From Aphelocoma coerulescens (Eukaryota > Chordata > Aves > Passeriformes > Corvidae), in contig NC_091014.1 of the NCBI RefSeq assembly GCF_041296385.1, positions 19,195,578 to 19,259,577 of the forward strand: DNA of 64,000 nucleotides, written 5' to 3'. Below are positions 9,770 through 21,500 of the stretch, one piece after another. Below the pieces are notes generated by a model. It ran no database searches and was not told the origin of the DNA. It was given only the letters and a program-made list of their open reading frames with translations. The position numbers and the translations under genes are program-made. The stretch's first letter is position 1. Each line of letters begins with the position of its first letter.

Positions 9770-12346
9770 AATTGTGGAATGGTAGTCTAAATGGGGTGAA
9801 CTCTCTTGCAAATTTATAGGCGCAGACTATGTATTCAATACATATCTTTGTGGATGTTTCCAAATTCAAGTTAATTTAGATTCTCAATTATATTTCAACT
9901 CCTAACATCCTATGTATTTCAATAATAAATGAATAACATTTAGGACATTTATGTGACCAGGCAGGTCCTTTTAGGTTGCTTTGAAAGGAGGAAATACCGT
10001 TAACAAGTAATAACATCACTCAGTTGATGCAATTGAAATGAATCAAAGGAATCAAAATACATGAAATAAAGAAGAAAAAATCAGTGAGCAACTCTCTCGT
10101 GGAATTCCTGGAGTCACTATGACGAAGCAGGACTTCTAGTGAGGTATATGTTCCACAGGCTGAGAGCTTAATATTGATAATTCTTCAAGCAAGAAAAGAA
10201 TTAATTCTCCTGCATTCCAGGTGAGTGCTTTACATTAACTTAAAAGCTATTTTCATTTTGCCTCTTCTTAACAGAGGTGTATAAATCCTTTTTCACATTG
10301 GAGATTAGTCTATATCCTGATGGTTGACACAGAAGATTAAAGAGTGGTTGTGAAGGGTGTTCAATCCAGTATTTCCACACTGTGTAAGAATTCTGACTTA
10401 CAGGCTAGTAAGCAGAGGGAAGAATGCAGCACTTGTTTTTTCCTATCTGTGTTTTTTACTGAAAGCAGTTGTCTTTGCTTTGTTTCATAAAGACTGAGAC
10501 ATCTGGTAGGTGCGATCAGATGCATGGGACCCCTCAGGGAAGCAGATGAGGGAATACATAGTTTGTGAATCTTGATGGGACTTATATATAATACAGCTCT
10601 GAAGCCTCTCAGCTTTGATGAGATGAGACAAGTTTCAGGTCCTACTCAGAGTTAGAAATTGAGGCAAATAGGGAATGGTAATAATGAAAAATTTGTTAAG
10701 TATTTAATGGCTTTAGATATTACAGAATGTTCAGTCTGTGGGGTCTTCATAAAATGTAATAGATAAGGATAGAGGAAACAGGTACTAACTGATCAAAGGT
10801 ATGTGAACAGTAAACTTTAAACAAGAATACAACAGTAAAAAAATTCACGATTAGATAGAAGTTTAAATAAGATTAATGTAAAATATATTTATGGTTTGTA
10901 TCATTGGATCAATAGTATAAAACAGATGTTGGAAACATACATCTATAAACATAAGTATGTATGCTTTGTAAGGTACTGATATTAGTGATAGCATTTAGAG
11001 GAATAAAGGTGGTTTAAAATGCTATTGCAGTGCATATATGGTAGAATTCAGTTCATAAAATGTAGGTTGTGCTATTCATTTAATTAAAGACAGATTTTAT
11101 TGTTATTCAGCCATTTGAAAAGTAATTGATTTGATTTGAATAAAAACAAAATACAGGTAATAATATTTTTTAAAAAAATATTATCCTTCTGTTCCTAAAC
11201 ATTTCATATATTTTTCAAAAATGAGCACTATTTTTACTTTCATCAGTTTTTGGGGTTTCTTTTTCTTGTTGTCTTTGTATATAGGAAATTTCTGTTGAAA
11301 TTAGATTTACAAGTCTGAATAAAGTTATAGTTTTTACCATTAAGTGTGTACATGGTACTGCAGCATTAGAGCTGTCTGAAAGTTTCTAGACAGAGCATGT
11401 AGATTTCCAAAACAAATGAAAGTTTTTAAATATTAAAAAGTATCTGTAGTCAATGAGACATAGTATTTGCCATTATATTTAGAATGCTTTTTGTAATTTT
11501 TCTTTCTGTGGATTTCCCTATTCCTAAATATATATTTCTTATCTGTATATAGATATAAAATATGCATATTTAGAACATGGAATTAATTTTGGTAGCCAAA
11601 AATGTTTTTGTTAATGTAAGCACATCTCCTGTGCATAAGGAGTGGGTTTATACTAGATTCTAGGCAGTTGCCATTCTGGCCACAGTTGCATGCCTGATTT
11701 ATTAGGGAAAATCTCCTATCCTATTGTTTAATCATTGTTACGAGCCTTCTCACCCAGTGGGAGCCTGTTTAGGCTGGGTCTTCATGTCGTGGTGTCCCTG
11801 AGATAAAAGCTCCTAGTTCCAGGCAGTGTTCGTCCTTCTAATCAGGTCTTAGTGCAGTTAGAACCCTGCCTTTCACGCCCTCCATTGTTATAACTCAGTT
11901 ATATCAGTTGAATATCATGGTTAGTGTTCAGTCCCTAGGGCTGCCTGTATTACCATGTTGCGCCTCTCTGCTTCTACCCCACATTTGCATTCTCCTTAGA
12001 ATGATTATCTATTAACTAGGACGAGACGTTGCACTATACAACTGCACAAAAATAAACAAAAACTAAAAGTAATTTCGGTGTCAGTGACATGACTGCTAGA
12101 GCAAGCTAAAATCAGCTGCAACCAAACCAAGCTGAGACAACATGTTGGATCCTGCTTTGCAAGGTCTTATCTTAGTAATGTTGGAGCCAGACATAGTGGG
12201 TTATAGAAGTAATAGCTTGATTGCATTTCCTGAGTGAATTCTTTCTGTAAAAGCAATTAAGTAAGAAGAAACTTGCTTGCTTTATTACTGCTTGCTTACC
12301 TACCACTCACTGGAGGTAAAGATCAGATTCTAGAACATCTAAATAT
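9770..12346. other. Mostly unique AT-rich DNA with one CpG-retaining patch
   Basis: No gene was found. An AT-rich perfect inverted repeat lies at 11,160-11,184 (12-bp arms around one A). The patch at about 11,738-12,035 differs in composition and is listed separately. Confidence 0.45.
11738..12035. other. Unexplained CpG-retaining, GC-richer patch (possible old LTR or regulatory element)
   Basis: About 300 bases contain roughly eight CpG sites (near ACGAG, GTCGTGG, TTCGTCC, CACGCCC, TTGCGCC, GACGAGACG) in a neighbourhood where CpG is very rare. GAGATAAAAGCTCC (near 11,800) resembles a weak TATA and AAATAAAC (near 12,050) resembles a polyadenylation signal, so a solo LTR in sense orientation is possible. 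No terminal TG/CA pair or target duplication could be fixed. An unmethylated regulatory element is the other reading. No protein frame was recognised. Confidence 0.35.
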
Positions 12347-13308
12347 TTTCTAGACCTACACAAGTCCACGGGACCTGATGAGATGCATCATAGGATTGAG
12401 TGCACCTTCTGCAAGTTTGCAAACAACACCAAGCTGCGAGGTGCAGTTGACGTGCTGGGTGGAAGCAATGCCATCCAGAGGGACCTTGACAGGCTGGAGG
12501 GGTGGCCCCATATGAACCTTATGAAGTTCAACAAGGACAGTATTTGTGCTTAGGATTACCCTGACCCAGGGCATTTGCAGTTGTCCTGGGCTGCAAGTGC
12601 ACAATTCAGAGAATGAATTGAGAGCAGCCCTGAGGAAAAGGCCTTGGGGATGCTGCCTGACAAGAAGCTTACCATGACCCAGCAATGTGCACTTACAGCC
12701 CAGAAAGCCAAACGTATCCTGATCTGCATCAAAAGAAGCGTGACCAGCAAGTCAAGGGATGTGATTCTTCCTCCTCTACTGCTCTCATGGGACCCCGCCT
12801 GGAGTACTGCGTCCAGGTCTGCAGCCCCCAACATAAGAAGGACATAGACCTGCTGAAAAAAGTCCAGAGGAGGCTCATGAAGATGATCAGAGGACTGGAG
12901 CATCTCTCCTAGGAAGGGAGACCAAGAGAGTTGGGACTGTTTTCCTGAAAAAGAGGGTGCTCTACGGAGACTATATCAGCCTTCTGGTACCTACAGGAAG
13001 GCTACAAGAAGGCTGGAGAGGGACATTTTAAAAAGGCATGCAGTGATAGGACGAGGGAATGGCTTTAAACTGAAAGAGGGTAGGTTTGATCAAAAATAAG
13101 GAAGAAATTCTTTACTGCAAGGGTGGTGAGGCACTGCAACAGGTTGCCCAAAGTTGTAGATTCTCCGTAGAAGTGTTCAAGGCCAGGCTGGATGGTCTTG
13201 AACAATCTGGTGTAGTGGAAAGTGTCCCTGCCCATTGCAAGGTATTCGGAACTAAATTACTTTTAAAGTCCCTTCTAACCCAAACCATTCTGTGATTTTA
13301 TGATTCTG
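12347..13308 (+). mobile_element. CR1 LINE, sense, 3' end with inactivated reverse transcriptase
   Basis: A short upstream piece (CACAAGTCCACGGGACCTGA) is joined to the 3' half of ORF2. At 12,401-12,430 the frame reads CTFCKFANNT: the catalytic pair of reverse transcriptase motif C, normally ADD, is ANN (two Asp to Asn changes, G to A in each codon). The distal domain follows, with recognisable [35 protein letters not shown] and EYC(V)QV-like stretches, spread over several frames. The 3' end is canonical: GCACTGCAACAGGTTGCCCA, GGCCAGGCTGGATGGTCTTG, CCCTTCTAACCCAAACCATT, and the tail GTGATTTTATGATTCTGAG. A small deletion also lies between about 12,387 and 12,397. The element cannot retrotranspose. 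Confidence 0.93.
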
Positions 13309-14140
13309 AGCATTGTTTAAACCTATATGTGCTAAATTCCCCTAAGAATTATTAATACAATTTAGACCAACATTCCTAAATTTGCAATTAAAAATACATA
13401 TGAACAAACAGATACATCTATTCCCACAGAGACCTTTCACATAGTTCTAGAAGTAAAAGATATTAATTTTGAATTTTCAAGTCTTACATATTTCTGCCTA
13501 TATTCAGTGACATATATGAACACATGAATTGTTTCAATTGTATGTACAGTTCATTCCATTGAGTTAACTCTGTCATTTATAGAATACACTCAAGTGATCT
13601 TTTGAGATTTCACACAAACTTGAAAATTAAGAGTAAACTTCTGAACTAAATCTTATTCTAAAAATCATATCTTATCTGTAAATATTATGATGTATGATGG
13701 CAAAAGTACCACCTCCTTCACATCTATTTACATATGTCTTTAATTCCAGAAAAGATTATTATTATGCTTATCAGTCTCTGACTACTTCAATATTTCCTTG
13801 AAATACAAAGAGTTCTTTGATAGAAAAATATGAAAGAGGAATAATAATTTGATGACTGGACTTGAAATACATTAGAAAATACTTACAGTGTTGAGTTAGC
13901 ACTATGCTCAGCAGAGATTAAAAGGTAAAGGATGTTTCACAGCAAGAAAAATTCTGCTGTGTATCTGAAAGGTTACAAATGTGATTAACTGTGGCAGGTC
14001 TCATGTGCTCCACTCATTAATCTCACACCTGGTAATGCATTAGGGATGGCAGGAGTAAACATGATGAAAAAGTGCCATTTCATAATGCCATACAACATTA
14101 AGACAAGAAAATTAAAGTGGGGTTTGGAAACTTTGAAAAG
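13309..14140. other. Unique AT-rich sequence
   Basis: Nothing was recognised between the CR1 tail and the trinucleotide repeat region. Confidence 0.45.
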
Positions 14141-14223
14141 GTATTATTAGTATTAGTGTTAGTGTTAGTTGTTGTTGATACTGCTGTTGTTATTAGTATT
14201 AGTATTGTGATGATGATGATGAT
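14141..14223. repeat. Impure TTA/GTT/GAT trinucleotide-hexanucleotide tract
   Basis: GTATTA and GTGTTA units grade into GTTGTTGTT and then TGATGATGATGAT. It is a degenerate microsatellite of related trinucleotides. Confidence 0.9.
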
Positions 14224-17200
14224 TAAAAAATGCTGAAGCTAGTTTTTAGATTCAAAGTCATCAATATTTATGAATATTTAGGATAAAGTCCTCAAAAGTA
14301 TTTCTAATGGCATCTTGCTGGTTACTGGTATCCATATGTACCCAACATATGTGCTCTGGAAAAAGATCACTTACTAGATATTATGGCATATGTCACCTTG
14401 GCAAGGAGGGCACTGCATACCAAACTCTTTAAATACAATCTCTCTAATTTGTGTGCTAAACATGATTTAAGTGAAATGTTACAAAATAAAGCAAAAAAGA
14501 TGTTAATTTACCAAACCCTAAATAAGATTTTACCAAGTATGCACTTAAAATGCTACACAATTTTAACAGAATTCTACTTCATTGTGACCTGAGTAGGAAT
14601 TTGCTGACTCTAGGTTTGTTTCCAGAGTCCAAATAAACACAGTGATTCTTCACTGTCTGGGAGGCAAAGGGGCTATATTGATGTCAAACACCACACATAC
14701 ACACACTCTACCCACCCCATCAGATAGCTTTTTTATGAAATACTGCTACACCATCTGGGGTGTTTAAAATAAACTGAGTATTGTTGTAAAAGTTAAGAGT
14801 TAATTGCACAGTAGAATTTTCTAAAAAGATGTTTTACTTCATTGTTTTAAAAGGATTACCACTTTTGCTTTTATTCTTTCAGATTTACATCATGTCTTTG
14901 CTCTACACTTCCTTCTTTTCTCCTAAGGCATGCTCTCCTCCTACCCTTAGCTCTTTAATCTCAGTTCACTACAGTTTTACCTTTAAGCAATTCCTGCACC
15001 ACATTGTAGTGTCCTGTCTTTCTGGTCATTAGCCATCCTTCTCTCTCTTCAGTAATAAATAGCCAGTACCAGTATAGCATTAATATCTTGAGCATTGCTC
15101 AAATATTTAAGAGAATAGTGTTATTAACACATCAATTTCTACTTGGATGAAAGATTGATGGAATATTTAATGATAAGAAAGAAAGGCTCTCTTATTTCTA
15201 AAGAAATATTTCACTAGACCACTTGGTCTCCCACAGCTTTGAGCTGTTTCACTTAAATCCATGGTTTGCCTTAGCTGCCGTACCTAGACGGTAGCTCACT
15301 TGCAGGTGGGCTGTTGGTGGACTTAGACCATCAATGTTGGCATCCTGTCAAACACATTTGGTTTCATTGTATCTACAAAGACATAATAAACCACATATAT
15401 AGATCTCAAGTATTACAAAACCCTTTTCAGTAATTCTGCTTGTCAAAGATAATTGGAAAATTTGGCCTTGGTGAGAGGGGTGTGTGTCTTTTTCAGGTGT
15501 ATTCAAGCTATTACCTAACAGCTCGCAAAAAATGCACTAACCTTCCATTTGTGATTCCTTTTTTCTTCATGTAAACTGGTCTCATCTGTTGGGTAGTGAA
15601 AGCAATATAATTGCATTAATGGTCTTAACAAATGCATTGATCATTACTATCTTCTCAAACTTCGACCTACTGTTATCTCATCTCCTATACCTGAGGAATG
15701 CCTGAAGTGTCTTGGGATGACACAGCCTAAATCAGAAGACAAGATTATGATTAGCAATAGAAATGAGCCAATTTCCACACTAATAAGCAGATCACCCCTA
15801 TGTATGTAAAAAAAGTATTCTTTTCAGTTTCTGTCATTGATATTTAAAAGATAAACATGAAGAAGGCAAATGATAAAACTGGAATAAGGTATGACTTTTG
15901 AACAAAGACCATGATTATGTATTTACATGTTCAAGATGATTACAGCAAAGGTTAAGACATAACTTGGAGCTTTCAAATTCAAAAGCAGTCCTTGAAAAAT
16001 GATGGTGCTGTATCTGTCTGGTTAAACTGCTTGGAAAAAAACTATTTAAAAACCTAACTATTTTCTCTTTTAAAATCTTTCATAAATTAATATCTTCAAA
16101 ACTGCAAACATAAAGAGCATATATTTCTAACAGTCCCTTACAGAGGAAAGGTTTAGAAAGTTCAGTCATGAAAAAAATTTTAGCACCCCTAGCACACCTA
16201 TTATTCACTACAGTGGACAAATAAGAAAATTCTAAGTGTTTAATAGTGGGAACGATACAATCCAACACACAGTGGATGATATATTACTTAAATTCTGCAA
16301 TTATAGGGTATTAAAATAACCATTGTTTCATTCTAAAGACAGGAATTTACATGAGTCCTTTAAAATTAAAATAATTTTCTACATTTCCACCATTCTTCAT
16401 TTAGATCTGAATCCAAAAAAAAATAAAAAAGAAACTATAGTCGTGTAGAAAAATAAAATATATGCCTAAACAATTGTGGATATAGAAAGTAGCCAACAAA
16501 ATGAATCCTCAGCCATGTTTTCACTTTTAGGAAAAGGTTTACTGGTAAAAAGTTAATTCACATTACTTTTCCATCAAGAAAGACTTACATTTCAGAAATT
16601 ATTTATCTTGCTTTCCTTTTCTTCTATACTTAAATCATAAAATAAAGGTAAGATAATGTAGTAATTCATGAGATTATTCAGAAATTATTTCAAGAAGTAG
16701 ATTTTAATTTTTTTTTCTTCAACTACATAAAGCCTTTTGAAGCCACTTAACACGCTAAGGTAATTCCTAATGATCTTTAGTTAATGTCTTATCCCACTAT
16801 CAAAAAAGTATATTAGTTGCATATTTTAATTGATAAGTTAAATATTCTCAAAAATGCAATATAGTTCTATAGAAGCACAGTGTTCTCTTCAGAATGACAA
16901 AAGATTTTCAAAGATAAAGGTCAGTGAGTAAGTACTGTGTAGACTTCATGCTCATTCACTCTTTGCCTCATTAGGAATGCAGAAAGACCAACCTGACAGA
17001 TTCGATTCAATAGCTTTGTGATGGAACTGATTTTCTACTGCCAAATGTATTGAGACTATGACATTTACAAACTATACGTATAAATTACATAGTGATTTCG
17101 TAACATGCTTTTCAATGGTGGGATCAGGAATATGTGGAGAATTTTTCAGTTAATCTAAACCCAGTATCTGAATTCTCTATCTTAAAATCAGAGAGTCTAT

Positions 17201-18370
17201 CACAGACCTGGTTGTTTCTGCCCTTCAGTATGCTCATTAGTAGTGTTCCACAGACCTATTGGTTTCTGTCTTGTTGAAAGAATTAAGGATATAATCCACA
17301 ATCCTGAAAAGTACTGACTGCTTCCAGCCTCTGGCTTTGCAGTAGCACAATCATGAGGAAAATAACAGCAGATCATCTTAGCCAGTTTCTATGTAAAGGT
17401 GCAAAAACACAGGCACAAAGCACAACGATGAATGGAATTATATGAAAGTCCTTAGATGCATTGTGGTTGGGTAAATTCTGGTACTGATTTTTCCCCATCT
17501 GTATTTACCTCTTCAACAATTTCTTTTGGAAAGAAGACTTCAGTGTTCAGAAAGGCCTGAGAAATTTATTTATTCCTCCTTCCTACAGATACAATTGAGT
17601 GATAGCAGCTTTTTCCAGTACTTGATTCATGTCCTTAGCAGGCAAAGATTGTGTTATTTATCATTACAGGGTTTTTTTCTCTGAAAACTACTTAGCGCTG
17701 GAGAAGTGAAATGGAGAATTTATTGGGTTTTAATATATGCTTCTGTATTTACTGTGTTCCCAGTGTTTTAGTTGTATGAAAATAAGAATGCTAAATAACC
17801 GATATGTAATTTTATACTAACCAGCTTTATGATATTTATTTGCTTGCCCTGTTCCTAAAATGGAGATTATATTTAGAGGCTTCTAATAGTAAGTTCACAT
17901 TTGTTTTCACTTCAGTTTTTTTTTAATCTCTTTTGTCTTGTAATTTTCTTTGGTTTTTTGGGCTTGGTGTTTTGTTGGTTTCTTTCCTATTTACATTTCT
18001 GTAATGTTGTTAAGCCATTATAATATTTTCCTTCTGATCATTACAAATTATGAGTCCCTATTACACAGAAATGGAATAGAGAGTTTCACATTCTAATTTC
18101 CCACTGTCAAAAAAAATTCCCCTCATGAATTGTTTATTTTCTTCCTGACAATCTTGGTGACGTGTGCTTGGTGACATTAATAACTCCATGATAATAATAG
18201 TGAAGTTATTAATAATTTACAAGATTTTCTACACCCAAATGGGCATTCCTAGTGTCATTGCTATAATTGACAAAATTCCCCCCGCTAAAAAAAATGAAAA
18301 AAGGGTTCTTTAGTGGCAACTAGTTTATTGTTGGTGATACATTCTGTGTCTTTCTACTGCATATTTCCAG
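14224..18370. other. Unique AT-rich sequence, no gene seen
   Basis: The longest frames are 60-70 codons and show no domain. A polypyrimidine-rich stretch at about 17,906-17,990 is low complexity. No transposon was recognised. Confidence 0.45.
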
Positions 18371-18561
18371 TGCAGTTTTCTGCAAAATGTGATGGAATAG
18401 CATTGAGTCACATCTTGTGCCTTCATAAGGATGAACAAAGCAGAGAGAATATGAACCCCTTTGGGAGAGGCCTGGTTACACTATGCTTTGCTGTTTACCA
18501 TGGTTTTATTGCTCACAGATTTTTATACAATTTTGAACTATTACCACTCTTTATGAAAGAG
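18371..18561 (+). other. Orphan exon candidate with good splice signals (weak)
   Basis: A pyrimidine-rich tract ending TTTCTACTGCATATTTCCAG at 18,370 looks like a 3' splice site, and AAAGAG followed by GTAAGA at 18,562 matches a 5' splice site closely. The 191 bases between are open in one frame, as part of a 127-codon frame at 18,313-18,696. The 63 residues (ending FLYNFELLPLFMKE) carry no domain I recognise, and frames of this length occur by chance in AT-rich DNA. No partner exon was found. It could be a non-coding RNA exon or a cryptic site pair. Confidence 0.18.
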
Positions 18562-21500
18562 GTAAGAACACTGAAACTCCTGTCACACCAATCTTACCCA
18601 GTAAAACCCCCCAAAAAAATTATTCAGGACTTTTTCCTGAGACAAAAAAAATTCTGGTTGTGTACCACTCAGTACACAAATAGTTCTAAACTTTGAAAAA
18701 AGTAGGAATTGAGATACAAACTAATAACAAACTTCAACATACGTTGTTGAGAAAGCCAAAGGGTGGGTATAGTCCAAAGAGTCCAAAGTAAAAAATGTGA
18801 ATTTAAATCATCTGCTGTGCTTCAATAAAGTAATTCTTTCCTCTAACAATATCAAAATGTATGGAAGGGAAATGCTGGACCCCACTGAAGGGAAATGCTG
18901 TATTAAGAAGCACAAGTGAAATGGAAGGGTCGCCCTGTAATTTCATGGCAGTGCTGCTACAGGCCTAACAGTTACTTCATCAAAAGTGGCATTTGGATGT
19001 CTTGTCAAGGTTCAGGATTTCACTGATCTAGGCTACGTACACAAAAGATCACACGAACACGTGTCTGATAAAGAGATCTTATAGTCAGAGAGGACTTAAT
19101 TAACTTTCCTAAGCAAGGGCATACATTTACATGTGTGAGCCTGTAGGATATCTAAAATACCCAAAAAAGGGTGGCAGACCCAAAAGAGTTTCTGAAGATA
19201 CATGGGCTCCTGGCAAAGGCCAATCTCAAACATCAGTCAATATTTGTATGTAGAAAAGTGAATTAAAATTTAAGCACTGTCCCATGGGTAGTGCACACAA
19301 CACATCTGTGAGATAATTACAATCAAACCAGAAGTACACAGGTACAGCATCACAGTTGTCAAGTGCTTAGATGTACTATGACATGCATGAGTTTTAACAG
19401 GAAGGCTATCACAGATCACAAGAGAATGGAAAGTAGAAGAAAAAATTAGGTGTACTGTAGTTCACACAGTTGCCACTTTCACTTTGCAGCTTTATGCCAA
19501 AACTGCACAGAAGAGTTGCTAAAATATATGGCTTCTTGGGCTAGGCTACATCCCACACATCCAAGTTTTTGTTTTATTTGGGAGTTTGCCACTTCAGTTA
19601 GAAAAATACTAGAATTACTAGAAGAATACTAGAATTCAGGAAGTCTACTGGAATATCAACAAACAGTGTGAGGAGTGGGGAGAGCTTCTCTGTATGTAGT
19701 CTGAAGAATTCTCTAGAGCTAATAAATTGTTCTTTGCCGACAAATAACTCAGTGTGAGCATGCAGATACCAGTTTTCCACATTTTGATTCACAGTATGGA
19801 CCCAGAAACACAGAGCTGGAACCAGCTCAGAACTGATGACTTTGGTCTGACCATGTCTAATTAGCACTGATAGTACAACACCTAATTACATCGTCAAAGG
19901 CTGACTTAGTCTCTATCTCCTGTGCAACCAGCAGGTAACTAGAACTCTTACACAGAAAGTCAGAATGCTTGAACTCCCAAAACAACAAAGCTCTAACCAA
20001 TCCTTGTAACACAACAGTTGGAGATGAAATTAACTCAGTGTAGAGATGATGGACCTCTTTGAAATGTAAATTAGCTGGAAAATATGTGCTGGAATACAGG
20101 TGTTCCTCTTCCTAACACCCTAAAAGTACTAAACATCATTCCCAAGAAATTTGCTCACTGAATCATTTTGAAACTGTTTCTGGTGGGGGAAAAAAAAAAT
20201 CTGTGCTCTGCTGCCTTATTATACTTGCAAAGAAAAGTAGCATCCAATGCTAAGGAAATTATAGGTATATCCTCTGGAAAATTAAAGCTAAAATCTTCAT
20301 TGGAAAGAATAGCATTTTCCTAATGGTGGTAATTAGCGCACTGTCTCTATGCTTCCCTTCTCTCCCCAGTTCAGGCCCTTTTTCTCTCCTTTCACCCTTA
20401 GGAAAAATGACAACTGAACTCCAAAGCATGGCCTTTCTCAACAGTCTAGATATCTAAAAGTTGGACATCAGACAAGTGTGCATAATAGAAACAGCCTCAA
20501 GGCATTCAAAGGTAACAGAGAGGCCACGTGCCAATGTTCCCTTCTGTTCAACATCTCTGTGACCATCTTTAAAATCTCAGCTGCTGTTGATCTTTCAGCA
20601 TCAAAACAATAATAATCATTTCTGTCCAAAGGAGCCTGACAATAATTTCATTTGGTGGGTTGCACGCAATTACATATAGATAACTTTTCATCAAGATGGT
20701 CATGTTAATATGTCTACTGCTCCTCTGCTGTACTCCCCTCTTGTTTGTCCTCCCACCAGCTCCCAGATCCAAAAAGGAAGAAAAGTTTTGGCTGCTTCTC
20801 AGGGCATGCACTTCTTTACTCCCTGGGATTCATAAGAAATACATAGAAGTACACTTTGAAAAAATAAAGAGCAAAGTTGAATTCCTGAATTCTCAGCTGG
20901 TGTAAAGTCAAAGTCACACAAACAACTTTTGCATATGGAATGTGGAACACTCAACAGAGCTCCTAGATGCATTATCATGCATGCAAAGACTTTCATAGTC
21001 AAATTCTTATGAGCTCCACTGCACATGCACATCACGATTGTGAATGTGCAAGCAGGGTACAAATGCTTGTAATGTTCATGTTCCCAGAGTACTTAGGGAA
21101 TTTTAATGAATACATGTATAATTCATCTAAAAGGAGATAACGGGCATGTGGCATACCAGGAACTGTGACCTGTTCCATTGATGTTAATGATAACAGCCTC
21201 AGCCAACTGCGGTGATGAACCTCCTTGAACCTTACAGTAGCTCATATATTTTCCTCTTGCTATAAATGTTTTATTTTACCTGATACAGTAATGAAATTGT
21301 CAAGATAATGAACAGAGTAATCATTTCACACAAATGGCTAACTTTAATTAAAAATCACAGTGTTGACTGCTAAAATATGGAGGTAACAGTCCATTGATCA
21401 GATTACAGATCACTGATAATGGAGATGTGGCTATAGACGCAAAGACCTGTGAACTCCACCTTACCGAAGGACATAATGTGTGCTGTCAGTAAGCAGTAGT

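Noticed and set aside
9180..9774. 5-bp target duplication of the antisense ERVL LTR
   Set aside because: AGGTG against AATTG agree at only three of five positions, so no duplication is claimed.
12644..12912. 67- and 75-codon frames resembling a reverse transcriptase C-terminus
   Set aside because: They are decayed CR1 ORF2, split over frames, not a host gene.
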